Shown one piece after another: positions 17,448 through 25,779 of a stretch of DNA of 64,000 nt. This stretch comes from Bog-756 sp035534835. GTDB lineage: Bacteria > Actinomycetota > Acidimicrobiia > Acidimicrobiales > RAAP-2. Where the stretch lies: contig DATLRE010000002.1 in assembly GCA_035534835.1 (NCBI GenBank), positions 3,779 through 67,778 on the forward strand, written 5' to 3'. Position numbers and translations under genes: made by a program. Every line of letters starts with the position of its first letter. Positions within the stretch are counted from its first letter, which is position 1. The notes under the pieces are model-generated. The model saw only the letters and a program-made list of their open reading frames with translations, was not told where the DNA came from and did not search any database.

Positions 17448-18638
17448 CTAGTGGGTGGTGGGTGTCCCGGGACGCACGGGGGTGCCCTGCGCCGACCGGG
17501 TCGCCACCGGTCGGGCACCGGCGGCGACCTCCCGCAGCACCGTGACCAGGTCGGTCCCGGCGTGTTCGAGGCCGAGTGCGCCGAGCCGGGCCCGTCCGGC
17601 GTCCACCAGTGCCTCGCGGCGGGCCGGGTCGCCGAGCAGGGCGGCCACCGCGTCGGCCACCGACCGGGGACCCTTGCGCTCGAGCAGGACGCCGGCGTCG
17701 CCGACCACCTCGGCCACGGCCCCGGCGTCGTAGGCGACGATGGGCAGCCCCTGGGACATGGCCTCCACCAGGGGGACGCCGAAGCCCTCGTGCTCCGAGA
17801 GCATCACCAGCACGTCGGCAGCGTGGTACCGGGCGGCGAGCTCGCCCGGGCTCAGCTGGGTCGTGAACTCCACCGCCCCGGACAGTCCGAGGTCGGCGGC
17901 GAAGCGCCGGAGGGCGGCGGCGTAGTGGGGCTCGGTCGGGCCCCCGACGATGGTGAGGTGGGCGTCGGGGGCCGTCGACGCCCGCGCCACGAACAGTGCG
18001 GCGATCGTGTCCTGGTGGGCCTTGTTGGGGGCCAGCCGTCCCACCGACAGCCACCACGGTCCGCCGGCGGCCGCCCGTCGGGCCAGCACGGCCGCGGCAA
18101 CGGGGTCGGGGGCAACCGGGGGCAGGGCGACGTTGGCGACCGGCACCACCCGCGTGGCGGGGCACCCGGCGGCACGCAGCTCGGCCACGTCGAACTCGGA
18201 CACCCCGATCCCGAGGACGCACCGCGGGGCGAGCTCGGCGAGCTCGCGGACGGCCGCCTCCTGCATGCGGGCGATGCCGTTGTTCCACCGGGCGAAGAAC
18301 GGCGCCGGGGTGATGCTGTGGTAGTTGAGCACCACCGGTTCGGGGCGGCGGGCCAGCCAGCGGGTCATGTCGGACCGGGTGGCGACCTGGTACACGAGGA
18401 CGTCCCCGGGGACGGCGTCGCGCTCGTAGTCGCGGTAGGGCCGGGTCTCGTCGACCGTTTCGGGGTCGGGCAGCTCGGTGTAGACGGTCGACGGCACGCC
18501 GGCGGCGAGCAGCAGGTCGCGCAGGGAGCGGGTGTGCTCCCCCACTGCGTCGCGCCGGTGGAGCATGGGCACCATCAGGTGGATCCCGGGGCGCCGGGGG
18601 ACGCCCGGCGCGCTGCCGTCGGACCCGCGGGCGGTCAC
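17448..18638 (-). CDS. GT4 family glycosyltransferase (type A)
   Basis: A 396-residue GT-B-fold glycosyltransferase. It starts with a GTG that overlaps the stop of the upstream methyltransferase-like gene (GTGA). Motifs include HRRDAVGEHTRSLRDLL near the N-terminus, LNYHSITPAPFF, SVGRLAPNKAHQ and the donor-binding SEHEGFGVPLVEAMS. It is paralogous to the enzymes at 13422-14513 and 20876-21970. The last 30 or so residues are Pro/Thr/Arg-rich and probably disordered. Sugar specificity cannot be assigned. Confidence 0.88.
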   Translation of the reverse strand: MTARGSDGSAPGVPRRPGIHLMVPMLHRRDAVGEHTRSLRDLLLAAGVPSTVYTELPDPETVDETRPYRDYERDAVPGDVLVYQVATRSDMTRWLARRPEPVVLNYHSITPAPFFARWNNGIARMQEAAVRELAELAPRCVLGIGVSEFDVAELRAAGCPATRVVPVANVALPPVAPDPVAAAVLARRAAAGGPWWLSVGRLAPNKAHQDTIAALFVARASTAPDAHLTIVGGPTEPHYAAALRRFAADLGLSGAVEFTTQLSPGELAARYHAADVLVMLSEHEGFGVPLVEAMSQGLPIVAYDAGAVAEVVGDAGVLLERKGPRSVADAVAALLGDPARREALVDAGRARLGALGLEHAGTDLVTVLREVAAGARPVATRSAQGTPVRPGTPTTH

Positions 18639-19627
18639 CGGGACCTCCGGGCGACGACGGCGTGCACCTGTCCGTGCTCGGCCAGGTGCACCTCGGGGTC
18701 GACCAGTCCGAACCGGGGCAGCACCGCCGACCACGTCTCCGGATGGAGCGGGCGCCCGGGCAGCAGGTCGCGCACGGTCGGTGGGAGTGCGGCGTCCCAG
18801 GCGTCCTGGTCGGTGACCAGGAGCACCAGGACACCACCCGACGCCAGCGCACGGGCGGCACCGGACACCAGGTCGACCTTCCCGTCCAGGGGGACCCGGT
18901 CGACACACCCCGACAGCACGACCCCGGACCGGCCGGCGACGGGGAGCCGCCCGAGGTGCTCCACCACATCGGCGACCGACACCCGGACCTGGCCCGGGCG
19001 CCCCGTCGGCGCATCGCGGACCGCCCAGGCCAGGGCCGCCCGGGGGTCGACCGCGTCCACGTCCGCTCCGGCCCCGGCCACGGCGTCGACCACGCTGCGG
19101 TCCCCGAGCTCGCCGACCACCACGGGACGGCCGGCCGGTTCCCCCAGCCACGGAGGGACCGCGTCGGCCCACGACGAAACGTCCGGCACCGGCAGCGCCA
19201 GGTCGGCCGGGCGGATGCCCAGGGGGTCACCGGCGGCCTCCAGGCGCTCCACCCGGGCCGACAGGAACCGGAGCGCGTCGAACACGGCCGTGTCGACCGG
19301 AACCGTCCGGCGCACGTCGTCGACGATCCGCTGCGTGTACTCGGTCAGCTCCTGGGCCAGAGCCGTGATCACGTCACCGAGCACCCGCTCGCCGGCCCGG
19401 GCCCCCCGGCCCCGATCCCACAGGTCGGCGGGCAGCCCGTGCCAGGGCTCGACCCAGGTCCCCCGGTCGTCCGGCGACGACAGCCGGCGCATGGCGTCGT
19501 CGAACCCCCATCGGACGGTGCCCTGGGGCGCCAGCCGTTCGAAGGCCTCGAGGAGCTCCCGCTCGCCGTCGGCCGGCTCGCCGGCCCCCTCGGGCGGGTC
19601 CCCGGACCCGGTCGCGTCGTCAGTCAC
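18635..19627 (-). CDS. methyltransferase-like protein of the polysaccharide operon
   Basis: A 330-residue protein whose second half looks like a class I methyltransferase fold: VVVGELGDRSVVDAVAGAGADVDAVDP has the spacing of the S-adenosylmethionine loop and the acidic end of strand 2, but the usual GxGxG is altered. The N-terminal 150 residues are helical and include RFLSARVERLEAA, likely a coiled segment. It resembles the protein at 21967-23094 in layout. The GTG start overlaps the preceding glycosyltransferase by 8 nt. It could methylate or cap the glycan, or be a non-catalytic partner; the weak cofactor motif keeps this open. Confidence 0.6.
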   Translation of the reverse strand: MTDDATGSGDPPEGAGEPADGERELLEAFERLAPQGTVRWGFDDAMRRLSSPDDRGTWVEPWHGLPADLWDRGRGARAGERVLGDVITALAQELTEYTQRIVDDVRRTVPVDTAVFDALRFLSARVERLEAAGDPLGIRPADLALPVPDVSSWADAVPPWLGEPAGRPVVVGELGDRSVVDAVAGAGADVDAVDPRAALAWAVRDAPTGRPGQVRVSVADVVEHLGRLPVAGRSGVVLSGCVDRVPLDGKVDLVSGAARALASGGVLVLLVTDQDAWDAALPPTVRDLLPGRPLHPETWSAVLPRFGLVDPEVHLAEHGQVHAVVARRSR

Positions 19628-20879
19628 GGCCACCACTCTCCCGCACGTAGGGGGTCCCGCCCACCGGGACCTCGAGCCGCACCGTCCGCAGCGGTGCCGC
19701 GGGACCACGGGCCGCCACCTCGGTGAGGAAGGCCGTGTACCGGTCGATGATGGCCGGCCACGAGTAGTTGCGGGCCGTGTACTCCCGCCCGGCGCCGCCC
19801 AGCGCCGCACGCAACCCCGGTTCGGCCGTGAGCCGGTCGACCGTCGCCTCGAAGCTCCGGTAGGAGTCGAACCACAGTCCTCCGCCCGACCGGGTGCAGT
19901 GCTCCATCGTCGCGGCGCACGCGCCGTTGACCAGCACGGGCACTCCCAGCGTCCACGCCTCCAGCACGACGAGGGAGAACGACTCGTAGGCCGACGGCGT
20001 CACCATGACCTGCGCGCCGGCCAGGATGTCCCACTTGTCGGCCTCGGACACGGTGCCCGTCACCACGATGTCCGGATGGTCGGGGGACGCAGCCGACACC
20101 GGTCCGACGAAGGCGAGCGCCAGGTCGCCCGGGCGGCGGGCCTTGTACTCGGCGAAGTAGTCGGCCAGCATCCCGCAGCCCTTGTGCTCGTCGACCCGGC
20201 CCAGGTAGCACAGGTACGGGCGGTCGCCCAGGCCCAGGATCGCACCACCGGGGCGCCCGGCACCGGCCGGGTCGTTGACGCCCAGGCCGAGCACGGTCTG
20301 GGGTCGGGCGCCGATCCGGAACACGTGCTCCATGAGGTCCCGCTCGGCGCGGGTGTGGTACACGAGCCCGTCGATGTCCCGGAAGCTGCGGCGGAACGCC
20401 GGCAGGTAGAGCGCCGGCTCGTCGTGGGCGGCAGGGTGGAGGACCACGGGCGCCCGCGCCACCGCGATGGCGTCCACGGTGGTGGCGAAGAGATACGGGT
20501 AGCAGGCGATCACGTCGCCGTCGGAAGCGGCCACGGCGTCGACCAGATCCGGGCACATCGGGCCGTTCAGGGCGACCCATCGCCGGGCGTCGGCCAGCGA
20601 CGCCGCCTGCGGCGCGACCCGCAGGCGGGCGTCGAGCTCGAAGTACTCCAGCGTGCGCTGCGAGGCCGTCGGGAACCGGCGCACGGTGACCCCGTTGACG
20701 ACCGACGTGCCCGGGGGCTCCGTGTTCGCCCAGGTGAGGTGGTCGAGTGCGCAGCTGGTGAGCACCTCCACCTCCCAGCCGGGCCGCACGCACAGACGCT
20801 CCGCCAGCATGCGTGCCGCGGTCTCGGCGCCGCCGATGACCTCGGTCCCGTAGCGGGGCGTCACGAAGACCAGCTTCAT
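19620..20879 (-). CDS. GT4 family glycosyltransferase (type B)
   Basis: A 419-residue GT-B-fold glycosyltransferase starting MKLVFVTPRYGTEVIGGAET, a close paralogue of the enzyme at 12097-13323. The C-terminal domain has YLGRVDEHKGCGML and PSAYESFSLVVLEAW as donor-site motifs. The segment CAATMEHCTRSGGGL is nearly shared with its paralogue and may be a useful signature of this group. Its ATG overlaps the stop of the upstream type A gene (ATGA). It would extend the glycan on the cytoplasmic side. Confidence 0.88.
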   Translation of the reverse strand: MKLVFVTPRYGTEVIGGAETAARMLAERLCVRPGWEVEVLTSCALDHLTWANTEPPGTSVVNGVTVRRFPTASQRTLEYFELDARLRVAPQAASLADARRWVALNGPMCPDLVDAVAASDGDVIACYPYLFATTVDAIAVARAPVVLHPAAHDEPALYLPAFRRSFRDIDGLVYHTRAERDLMEHVFRIGARPQTVLGLGVNDPAGAGRPGGAILGLGDRPYLCYLGRVDEHKGCGMLADYFAEYKARRPGDLALAFVGPVSAASPDHPDIVVTGTVSEADKWDILAGAQVMVTPSAYESFSLVVLEAWTLGVPVLVNGACAATMEHCTRSGGGLWFDSYRSFEATVDRLTAEPGLRAALGGAGREYTARNYSWPAIIDRYTAFLTEVAARGPAAPLRTVRLEVPVGGTPYVRESGGRD

Positions 20880-21970
20880 GCCACCACCCGCGTGCGTTCG
20901 GACACCCGCCCGAGCGCCTCCACGAAGCGTCGCCGGATGCCGGGTGCGGCGAAGTCGTCCAGCCGCCGGTGGCCCGCGGCCACGAGGCGCCCGGCGAGCT
21001 CCGGATCGCGACGCACCCGGTCGATGGCCGCCGCCACGGTCGCCGGTCGGGCGGTGCGCAGGAGGAGGCCGGCGTCGGCCAGGGTCTCCCCCACCGCGCC
21101 GGCGTCGAGCGCCACGATCGGCGTGCCCGCACGCATCGCCTCGAGCAGCGGGATGCAGAACCCCTCGTGGCGCGACAGGCACACGAACACGTCGGCGTCG
21201 TCGTACCAGGCCGCCAGCTCCGCGGCGGTCAGCCCCTCGCCGTGGTGCACGGCGTCGACCAGGCCGAGTTCGGCGGCGAACGCGAGGACGGCGGCGGCGT
21301 AGTCCGGGGTGACCGACGGGCCCACCAGGTGGAGCCGGGCCCGCGGGTCGTAGAGGCGGCGGTAGACCCACAGTGCCCCGACGAGATGCTCGTGGCACTT
21401 GTTCGGTGAGATCCGTCCGACGAAGAGCAGCACGGTGGCGTCCCCGTGGCGGGAGGCCAGGCGCTCGCGCTCGGACGGGTCGACCACGCCGCCGTCGACC
21501 TCCAGGTCCACCAGGATGGGGACGACCTCGGTCGCCGGGCACCCGAGGGCGGCGAGCTCGCGGGCGTTGAACGCGGAGTCGGCGATCCCGAGCACGGAAC
21601 GCGGGGCGAGCGCCGCCACCTGCCGGTGGGCCAGAGCGACCTTGGCCGCGGTGTGCTCCTCCCACCCGGCGTAGAACGACTCGGGCGTCACGTTGTGGTA
21701 GTCGAGCACCAACGGCTCGTCGCGGCCCAGCAGGAAGTCGGCGACGGGCGACGACGTGCCCAGCTGGTACAGGAGGACGTCACCCGGACGGGCCCGGCCG
21801 GGATACCTCTCGAAGTACATGGCTTCGTCCCGGAGTTCGTCGTGAGCGGCCTCGACGTAGATGTCGGAGTCCCATCCCACGGAGCGGAAGGCGTCACGCA
21901 GCGCCAGGGTGTGGTCGCCCGTGGCGTCCCGGGGGAGGAGCGCCGGCACGAATTGGTGGACGGCGGTCAC
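20876..21970 (-). CDS. GT4 family glycosyltransferase (type A)
   Basis: A 364-residue GT-B-fold glycosyltransferase with a GTG start overlapping the methyltransferase-like gene upstream (GTGA). It shares LLPRDATGDHTLALRDAF, LDYHNVTPESFYAGWEEH, FVGRISPNKCHEH and SRHEGFCIPLLEAM with the other two type A enzymes of this operon. The EGFC.PLLE segment is the nucleotide-sugar site. It lies directly before a type B enzyme, as at 13422/12097, giving a repeated A-B pairing. Confidence 0.88.
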   Translation of the reverse strand: MTAVHQFVPALLPRDATGDHTLALRDAFRSVGWDSDIYVEAAHDELRDEAMYFERYPGRARPGDVLLYQLGTSSPVADFLLGRDEPLVLDYHNVTPESFYAGWEEHTAAKVALAHRQVAALAPRSVLGIADSAFNARELAALGCPATEVVPILVDLEVDGGVVDPSERERLASRHGDATVLLFVGRISPNKCHEHLVGALWVYRRLYDPRARLHLVGPSVTPDYAAAVLAFAAELGLVDAVHHGEGLTAAELAAWYDDADVFVCLSRHEGFCIPLLEAMRAGTPIVALDAGAVGETLADAGLLLRTARPATVAAAIDRVRRDPELAGRLVAAGHRRLDDFAAPGIRRRFVEALGRVSERTRVVA

Positions 21971-23094
21971 CGCTCCCGCGTGGCGACCACGAGGTACTCC
22001 GTCGGCCCGAGCAGCAGTTCGTTGAGCGCGTCGATGGCCGCGTTGACCGCGCCTGCGTCCGGACCCCCCGGATCCACGTGCCCGAGCGTGCGGTCGGCAC
22101 CGCCCCGTACGGCGTCCGCCACCGCGAACCCCCGCGACCCCAGCAGATGGGCCCACGTCTCGGCGTGGAGGGGCCGGCCCGGCGCGAGGTCCCGGACGAC
22201 GGCCGGGACCGAGGCCGCCCAGCCCTCCGGCGTCGTCGAGTGCAGGACCAGGGTCCCGCCCACGGACACACGGGTGGCGACCAGCTCGAGCAGGTGCTCG
22301 CGCTCGTTCGGCCGCAGCCACTGCAGCGACCCGGTGAGCACGATGGCGCCGAGGGCCTCGCCGGCGACCACCCGGAGGTGGTCGACGATCCCCTCGGCCC
22401 GCACGTCCAGCCCCCGGGCCAGCGCCGGCTCGAGCACGAGGTCGGAGGGATCGACCCCGTAGGCGTCGACGCCGGCGGCGGCCAGGGCGTCGAGCAGCGC
22501 GCCGTCGCCGCAGTCGGCGACCAGCACCCTGTCGGTCGCGCCACGGACGGCGTCCACCGCGGCCGCCGACCACCAGCCGCCGCCAGGGTCGGCGGCGGGG
22601 ACCGCGTCGGCGGGCAGGTCCGGCGACCGGTGGGTCTCCACGGCCGCCTCGAGGGCCTCGACGTGATCGACCACGACGTGGAACATGCGCGAGACCGACC
22701 AGGCGAACTTCACGATCTGGGCGACGACGAAGTCCATGTACCAGCCGAGGCCCTTGCGGATCAGCCGCTTGACGTAGCTCCCGACGGCCTTGTTGGACGC
22801 GGTCGGCACGGCGATGTCGACGTAGGCCGACCCGTCCACGAGGGCGAGCGTCTCGCGCAGGCGGGCCCGTCCCTGGAGCCCGACCGGCGAGAACTCCAGG
22901 AACAGCTCGTCGAGCTCGGCCTCGAGCCCCGCCGGGAGGTCGCCGGACGCACGCCGGCGGCGGACCTCTGCGTCGATCTCCGCCATCACCTCGTCGAGGT
23001 AGCGGATGCGCTCCGACGTGTCGCCCACGGCACCCTCGGCCGGCCCGGGGGCGTCGGGCGTCACGGGCGACGGGGCGGAGGACGAGGTCGGCAC
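21967..23094 (-). CDS. methyltransferase-like protein, first gene of the polysaccharide operon
   Basis: A 375-residue protein. Residues about 25-175 are helical, with KRLIRKGLGWYMDFVVAQIV and HVEALEAAV, suggesting membrane association and a coiled segment. From about residue 195 a class I methyltransferase-like domain follows: VLVADCGDGALLDALAAAGV and VDAYGVDPSDLV give the cofactor loop and acidic residue, and IVLTGSLQWL sits at the motif IV position. It parallels the gene at 18635-19627 but keeps a better cofactor motif. I start at the GTG at 23094 because a TATAGT box ends 6 nt before it. The open frame could reach 23175, but that would nearly abut the divergent tRNA. Confidence 0.7.
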   Translation of the reverse strand: MPTSSSAPSPVTPDAPGPAEGAVGDTSERIRYLDEVMAEIDAEVRRRRASGDLPAGLEAELDELFLEFSPVGLQGRARLRETLALVDGSAYVDIAVPTASNKAVGSYVKRLIRKGLGWYMDFVVAQIVKFAWSVSRMFHVVVDHVEALEAAVETHRSPDLPADAVPAADPGGGWWSAAAVDAVRGATDRVLVADCGDGALLDALAAAGVDAYGVDPSDLVLEPALARGLDVRAEGIVDHLRVVAGEALGAIVLTGSLQWLRPNEREHLLELVATRVSVGGTLVLHSTTPEGWAASVPAVVRDLAPGRPLHAETWAHLLGSRGFAVADAVRGGADRTLGHVDPGGPDAGAVNAAIDALNELLLGPTEYLVVATRER

Positions 23095-23100
23095 AGGGCG

Positions 23101-23106
23101 ACTATA
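23101..23106 (-). promoter_or_regulatory. -10 box of a leaderless-type promoter for the polysaccharide operon
   Basis: TATAGT on the minus strand differs from the TATAAT consensus at one base and ends exactly 6 nt before the GTG start at 23094. Transcription would begin at or beside the start codon, the arrangement of leaderless actinobacterial mRNAs. No good -35 box is seen at 16-18 nt. The site lies 70 nt from the divergent tRNA-Leu. Confidence 0.6.
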
Positions 23107-23175
23107 GCCAGGGGTCCCCCGGGGTCCCGTGAGCCACGCCGTGCCCGGGACCACGGCTCGGTAGGCTGCGTCCAC

Positions 23176-23257
23176 GCGGGCGTGGCGGAATCGGCAGACG
23201 CGCCGGGTTTAGGTCCCGGTCCCTTCGGGGGTGGAGGTTCGAATCCTCTCGCCCGCA
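23176..23257 (+). tRNA. tRNA-Leu (anticodon UAG)
   Basis: A class II tRNA of 82 nt. The acceptor stem GCGGGCG (23176-23182) pairs with CGCCCGC (23250-23256), with discriminator A at 23257. The anticodon stem CCGGG/CCCGG encloses the loop TTTAGGT with anticodon TAG at 23210-23212, reading CUN leucine codons. A long variable arm with a CCTTCGGGG hairpin marks it as class II. The T-arm has GGTTCGAATCC. The 3' CCA is not encoded and must be added by the CCA enzyme. Confidence 0.97.
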
Positions 23258-23267
23258 CTCCCGCCCG

Positions 23268-23303
23268 CACCGATCGCACCGACCGCACCGACCGCACCGA
23301 CCG
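23268..23303. repeat. 9-bp tandem repeat downstream of tRNA-Leu
   Basis: Four tandem copies of CACCGACCG, the first with one change (CACCGATCG), begin 10 nt after the tRNA. The array is too short and spacer-less to be a CRISPR. It has no evident function, although it would be part of the tRNA 3' trailer. Confidence 0.8.
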
Positions 23304-23382
23304 GATCCGGCACGCCGGGTCCCACGGGACGCCCGACGCGGGTCGGCTGGCACGGGTCCGCCCACGGGTGTTCACTGTGTCC

Positions 23383-23829
23383 ATGCCCTTGGACGGTGTG
23401 TACGAGCCCAGTTCGGCACAGTGGGTGCGCGACCAGGTGGAGCGGTACGAGTCGTCCGGCGGGACCGAGGGCACGACGCTCCTCGACACCGGACTTCCCG
23501 TCGTGATCGTCACCCACCGGGGCGCGGCCACGGGCAGGCTGCGCAAGACGCCCTTGATGCGGGTCGAGCACGACGGCGTCTACGCCCTGGTCGCCTCGCA
23601 GGGCGGCGCACCGACGCACCCGCACTGGTACGCCAACCTCCTGGCCGACCCCCACATCGAGCTGCAGGACGGACCGGAGCGACGGGACCGGGTCGTGCGC
23701 CAGGTCGAGGGCGACGAGCGGGCCCGGTGGTGGGAGCGGGCCGTCGCCGCATATCCGCCGTACGCCGAGTACCAGGAACGGACCGACCGGGTCATCCCCG
23801 TCCTGGTCGCCGAGGCCGGGGCCGACTGA
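23383..23829 (+). CDS. deazaflavin (F420)-dependent nitroreductase-family protein (Ddn-like)
   Basis: A 148-residue split-barrel protein of the F420-dependent Ddn/Rv3547 family. The diagnostic segments are THRGAATGRLRKTPLMRV, which in the family contacts the phosphate of F420, and ASQGGAPTHPHWYANLLADP. Length matches single-domain members. Such enzymes reduce quinones or unsaturated lipids with F420H2; the natural substrate here is unknown. It implies that the host makes coenzyme F420. I start at the ATG giving MPLDGVYEPS, where family similarity begins; the upstream frame runs through the tRNA and is not coding. It converges on the SDR gene with 16 nt between stops. Confidence 0.88.
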   Translation: MPLDGVYEPSSAQWVRDQVERYESSGGTEGTTLLDTGLPVVIVTHRGAATGRLRKTPLMRVEHDGVYALVASQGGAPTHPHWYANLLADPHIELQDGPERRDRVVRQVEGDERARWWERAVAAYPPYAEYQERTDRVIPVLVAEAGAD

Positions 23830-23845
23830 ACCGGTCCCCCGCCGC

Positions 23846-24655
23846 TCAGCCGCCGCCGTCGACCGCGACGACCTGGCCCGTGACGTAGCCGGCGGCCGGC
23901 GACACCAGGAACCGCACCACGTCGGCGACGTCCTCGGGTCGGCACACCCGGCCGAACGGGGAGGCGGCGTCGAGGGACGAGATGTCGTCGACCCCCATCA
24001 TGCCCTTGACGAGGCGTCGCCCCATCTCGGTGTCGACGAGGCCCGGGGCGACCACGTTGGCGTGGATCCCGTGGGGCCGCTCCTCCTTGGCCAGGGTGAG
24101 GGCGAGCGCCTCGAGCGCCACCTTGGCCATCGTGTACGGGGCGGACCGGGCCGCGACGTGCCGGGCGGCGACCGACGAGATGAAGACGAGGTCGCCCCGG
24201 GGACGCTCGCGCATGGCCGGGAGCAGCGCACCGCACAGCTGGAAGGCGCCGTACACGTGGGTCCGCATCAGCCGGTCGACCTCGGACAGGGGGGTATCGG
24301 CCACCGTGCTCCCCCGGCTGGCGACGCCCGCGTTGCAGACGAGCAGGTCGACCGGACCGAGGTCGGACAGGACCGCCTCCGCCAGCCCGGCGACGGCGTC
24401 GGGGTCGTCGATCGATGCAGCGAATGCCGCACCACGGCACCCGTTGGCCTCGATGTCGGCGACGGTGGCGGCCGCCGAGTCGGCGTCCCTCCGGTAGTTG
24501 ACCGCCACGTCGCATCCGTCCGCGGCCAGGGCGAGCGCGATCGCCCGGCCGATCCCGCGCCCCCCTCCGGTGACGAGGGCCGTGCGGCCCGCCAGCGGGG
24601 CGTCGGATGCGGCGGTGGGTGTGGCGGTGGGTGTGGCGGTGGCGCGTGCGCTCAC
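23846..24655 (-). CDS. short-chain dehydrogenase/reductase (FabG-like)
   Basis: A classical SDR of 269 residues using NAD(P)H. The cofactor loop is TGGGRGIG, NAG lies in LLVCNAGVAS, and the catalytic Ser and Tyr-x3-Lys are in FISSVAA and YTMAKVAL. The C-terminal GYVTGQVVAVDGG is typical of 3-oxoacyl-ACP reductases and related enzymes. It starts with GTG; the first 18 residues are a Thr/Pro/Ala repeat (TATPTATPT) that lies before the fold. It is divergent from the SDR at 24817. The substrate is not clear. Confidence 0.88.
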   Translation of the reverse strand: MSARATATPTATPTAASDAPLAGRTALVTGGGRGIGRAIALALAADGCDVAVNYRRDADSAAATVADIEANGCRGAAFAASIDDPDAVAGLAEAVLSDLGPVDLLVCNAGVASRGSTVADTPLSEVDRLMRTHVYGAFQLCGALLPAMRERPRGDLVFISSVAARHVAARSAPYTMAKVALEALALTLAKEERPHGIHANVVAPGLVDTEMGRRLVKGMMGVDDISSLDAASPFGRVCRPEDVADVVRFLVSPAAGYVTGQVVAVDGGG

Positions 24656-24816
24656 GGTGGCGTCCTGTCTTGCAGAGGGGATGGCTTTCGGCCATGCTTC
24701 CCCGGTTCCGCCGCATCGTCAACGTGAGCGGCCGGACGATCGACCGCAGGTCGACGAAAGCGCACATCCACACCCGTCCGATCCGCACCGGTCGGATCCA
24801 CATCAGGAGGACACCC

Positions 24817-25719
24817 ATGGGAATGCTCGACGGCAAGGTTGCCATCGTCACCGGCGCGGGCCGGGGCATCGGACGGGAGGAGGCCCTGCTGCTCGCCTCC
24901 GAGGGTGCGAAGGTCATCGTCAACGACGTCGGTGCGTCGCTCCAGGGCGAGGGTGGCGACAAGCACCCGGCCGAGGAGGTCGTGGAGCTGATCAAGGCCG
25001 GCGGCAGCGACGGCGCCGTCAACTCGTCCGACGTCAGCTCGTGGGAGGGCGCCAAGGCCCTCGTCGACCAGGCCGTCGACACCTTCGGCCAGCTCGACAT
25101 CCTCGTCAACAACGCCGGCATCCTGCGCGACAAGATGTGCTTCAACATGGAGGAGTCCGACTGGGACGACGTCATCCGCGTCCACCTGAAGGGGCACTTC
25201 GCCCCCGCGCACCACGCCGCCGTCTACTGGCGGGGCCGGGCCAAGGCCGGCGAGGAGGTCACGGGGCGCATCATCAACACGTCGTCCGAGGCCGGACTGT
25301 TCGGAAACGCCGGGCAGGCCAACTACTCCTCGGCCAAGGCCGGCATCGCCTCCCTCACCTGGGTGCTCGCCCGCGAGCTCGGACGCTACGGGATCACCTG
25401 CAACTCGATCTCGCCGCGCGCCCGGACCCGGATGACCGAGAACATCTTCGGCGAGATGGCGAAGGCCGAAGGCGGCTTCGACAAGTTCGACCCGCGCAAC
25501 GTGGCCCAGCTGGTGACCTTCCTCGCCACGGACGAGGCCGCAGACATCAGCGGCCAGAACTTCATCGTCTACGGCGGCGACATCTGGGCCATGGGGGGCT
25601 TCCACCCCGTCGGCGAGCTGCACCGCGACTCGATGTGGACGCCGGCCGAGCTGGCCGCCGCCAAGGGCGAGCTGTTCAAGGACGTCTCGTCGGGAGTGCC
25701 GCCCTTCAGCCTGGCGTGA
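24817..25719 (+). CDS. SDR, (3R)-hydroxyacyl-CoA/17-beta-hydroxysteroid dehydrogenase type 4-like
   Basis: A 300-residue SDR with TGAGRGIG, VNNAGILRD, a serine in INTSSEAGLFGN and YSSAKAG as the Tyr-x3-Lys pair. The combination of IVNDVG after strand 2, NAGILRDK and the GLFGN.GQ.NY segment is that of the MFE-2/Hsd4-type enzymes (for example mycobacterial ChsB1/Hsd4A), which oxidise 3-hydroxyacyl-CoA in beta-oxidation, including sterol side chains. It has a near-perfect ribosome site, AGGAGG, 6 nt before the ATG. A strong hairpin follows at 25754. Chain specificity is inferred only by family. Confidence 0.85.
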   Translation: MGMLDGKVAIVTGAGRGIGREEALLLASEGAKVIVNDVGASLQGEGGDKHPAEEVVELIKAGGSDGAVNSSDVSSWEGAKALVDQAVDTFGQLDILVNNAGILRDKMCFNMEESDWDDVIRVHLKGHFAPAHHAAVYWRGRAKAGEEVTGRIINTSSEAGLFGNAGQANYSSAKAGIASLTWVLARELGRYGITCNSISPRARTRMTENIFGEMAKAEGGFDKFDPRNVAQLVTFLATDEAADISGQNFIVYGGDIWAMGGFHPVGELHRDSMWTPAELAAAKGELFKDVSSGVPPFSLA

Positions 25720-25753
25720 ACCCCGGGCGGCGTGCCGCCGGTCGCACACCACA

Positions 25754-25779
25754 CGGGCCCGGTCAGGCGACCGGGCCCG
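25754..25779. terminator. strong hairpin between convergent SDR and livF genes
   Basis: An 11-bp perfect stem (CGGGCCCGGTC with GACCGGGCCCG) encloses a 4-nt loop AGGC at 25765-25768. It lies 34 nt after the SDR stop and includes the livF stop codon, so it could end transcription from both sides. There is no T-tract, as is common for GC-rich actinobacterial terminators. Confidence 0.65.

Noticed and set aside
17442..21302. 1286-codon plus-strand open frame in the polysaccharide operon
   Set aside because: It is opposite to four genes with clear motifs and chained overlaps; it has no recognisable domain.
23268..23303. Short repeat array considered as CRISPR
   Set aside because: The units are 9 bp with no spacers and no cas gene is near.
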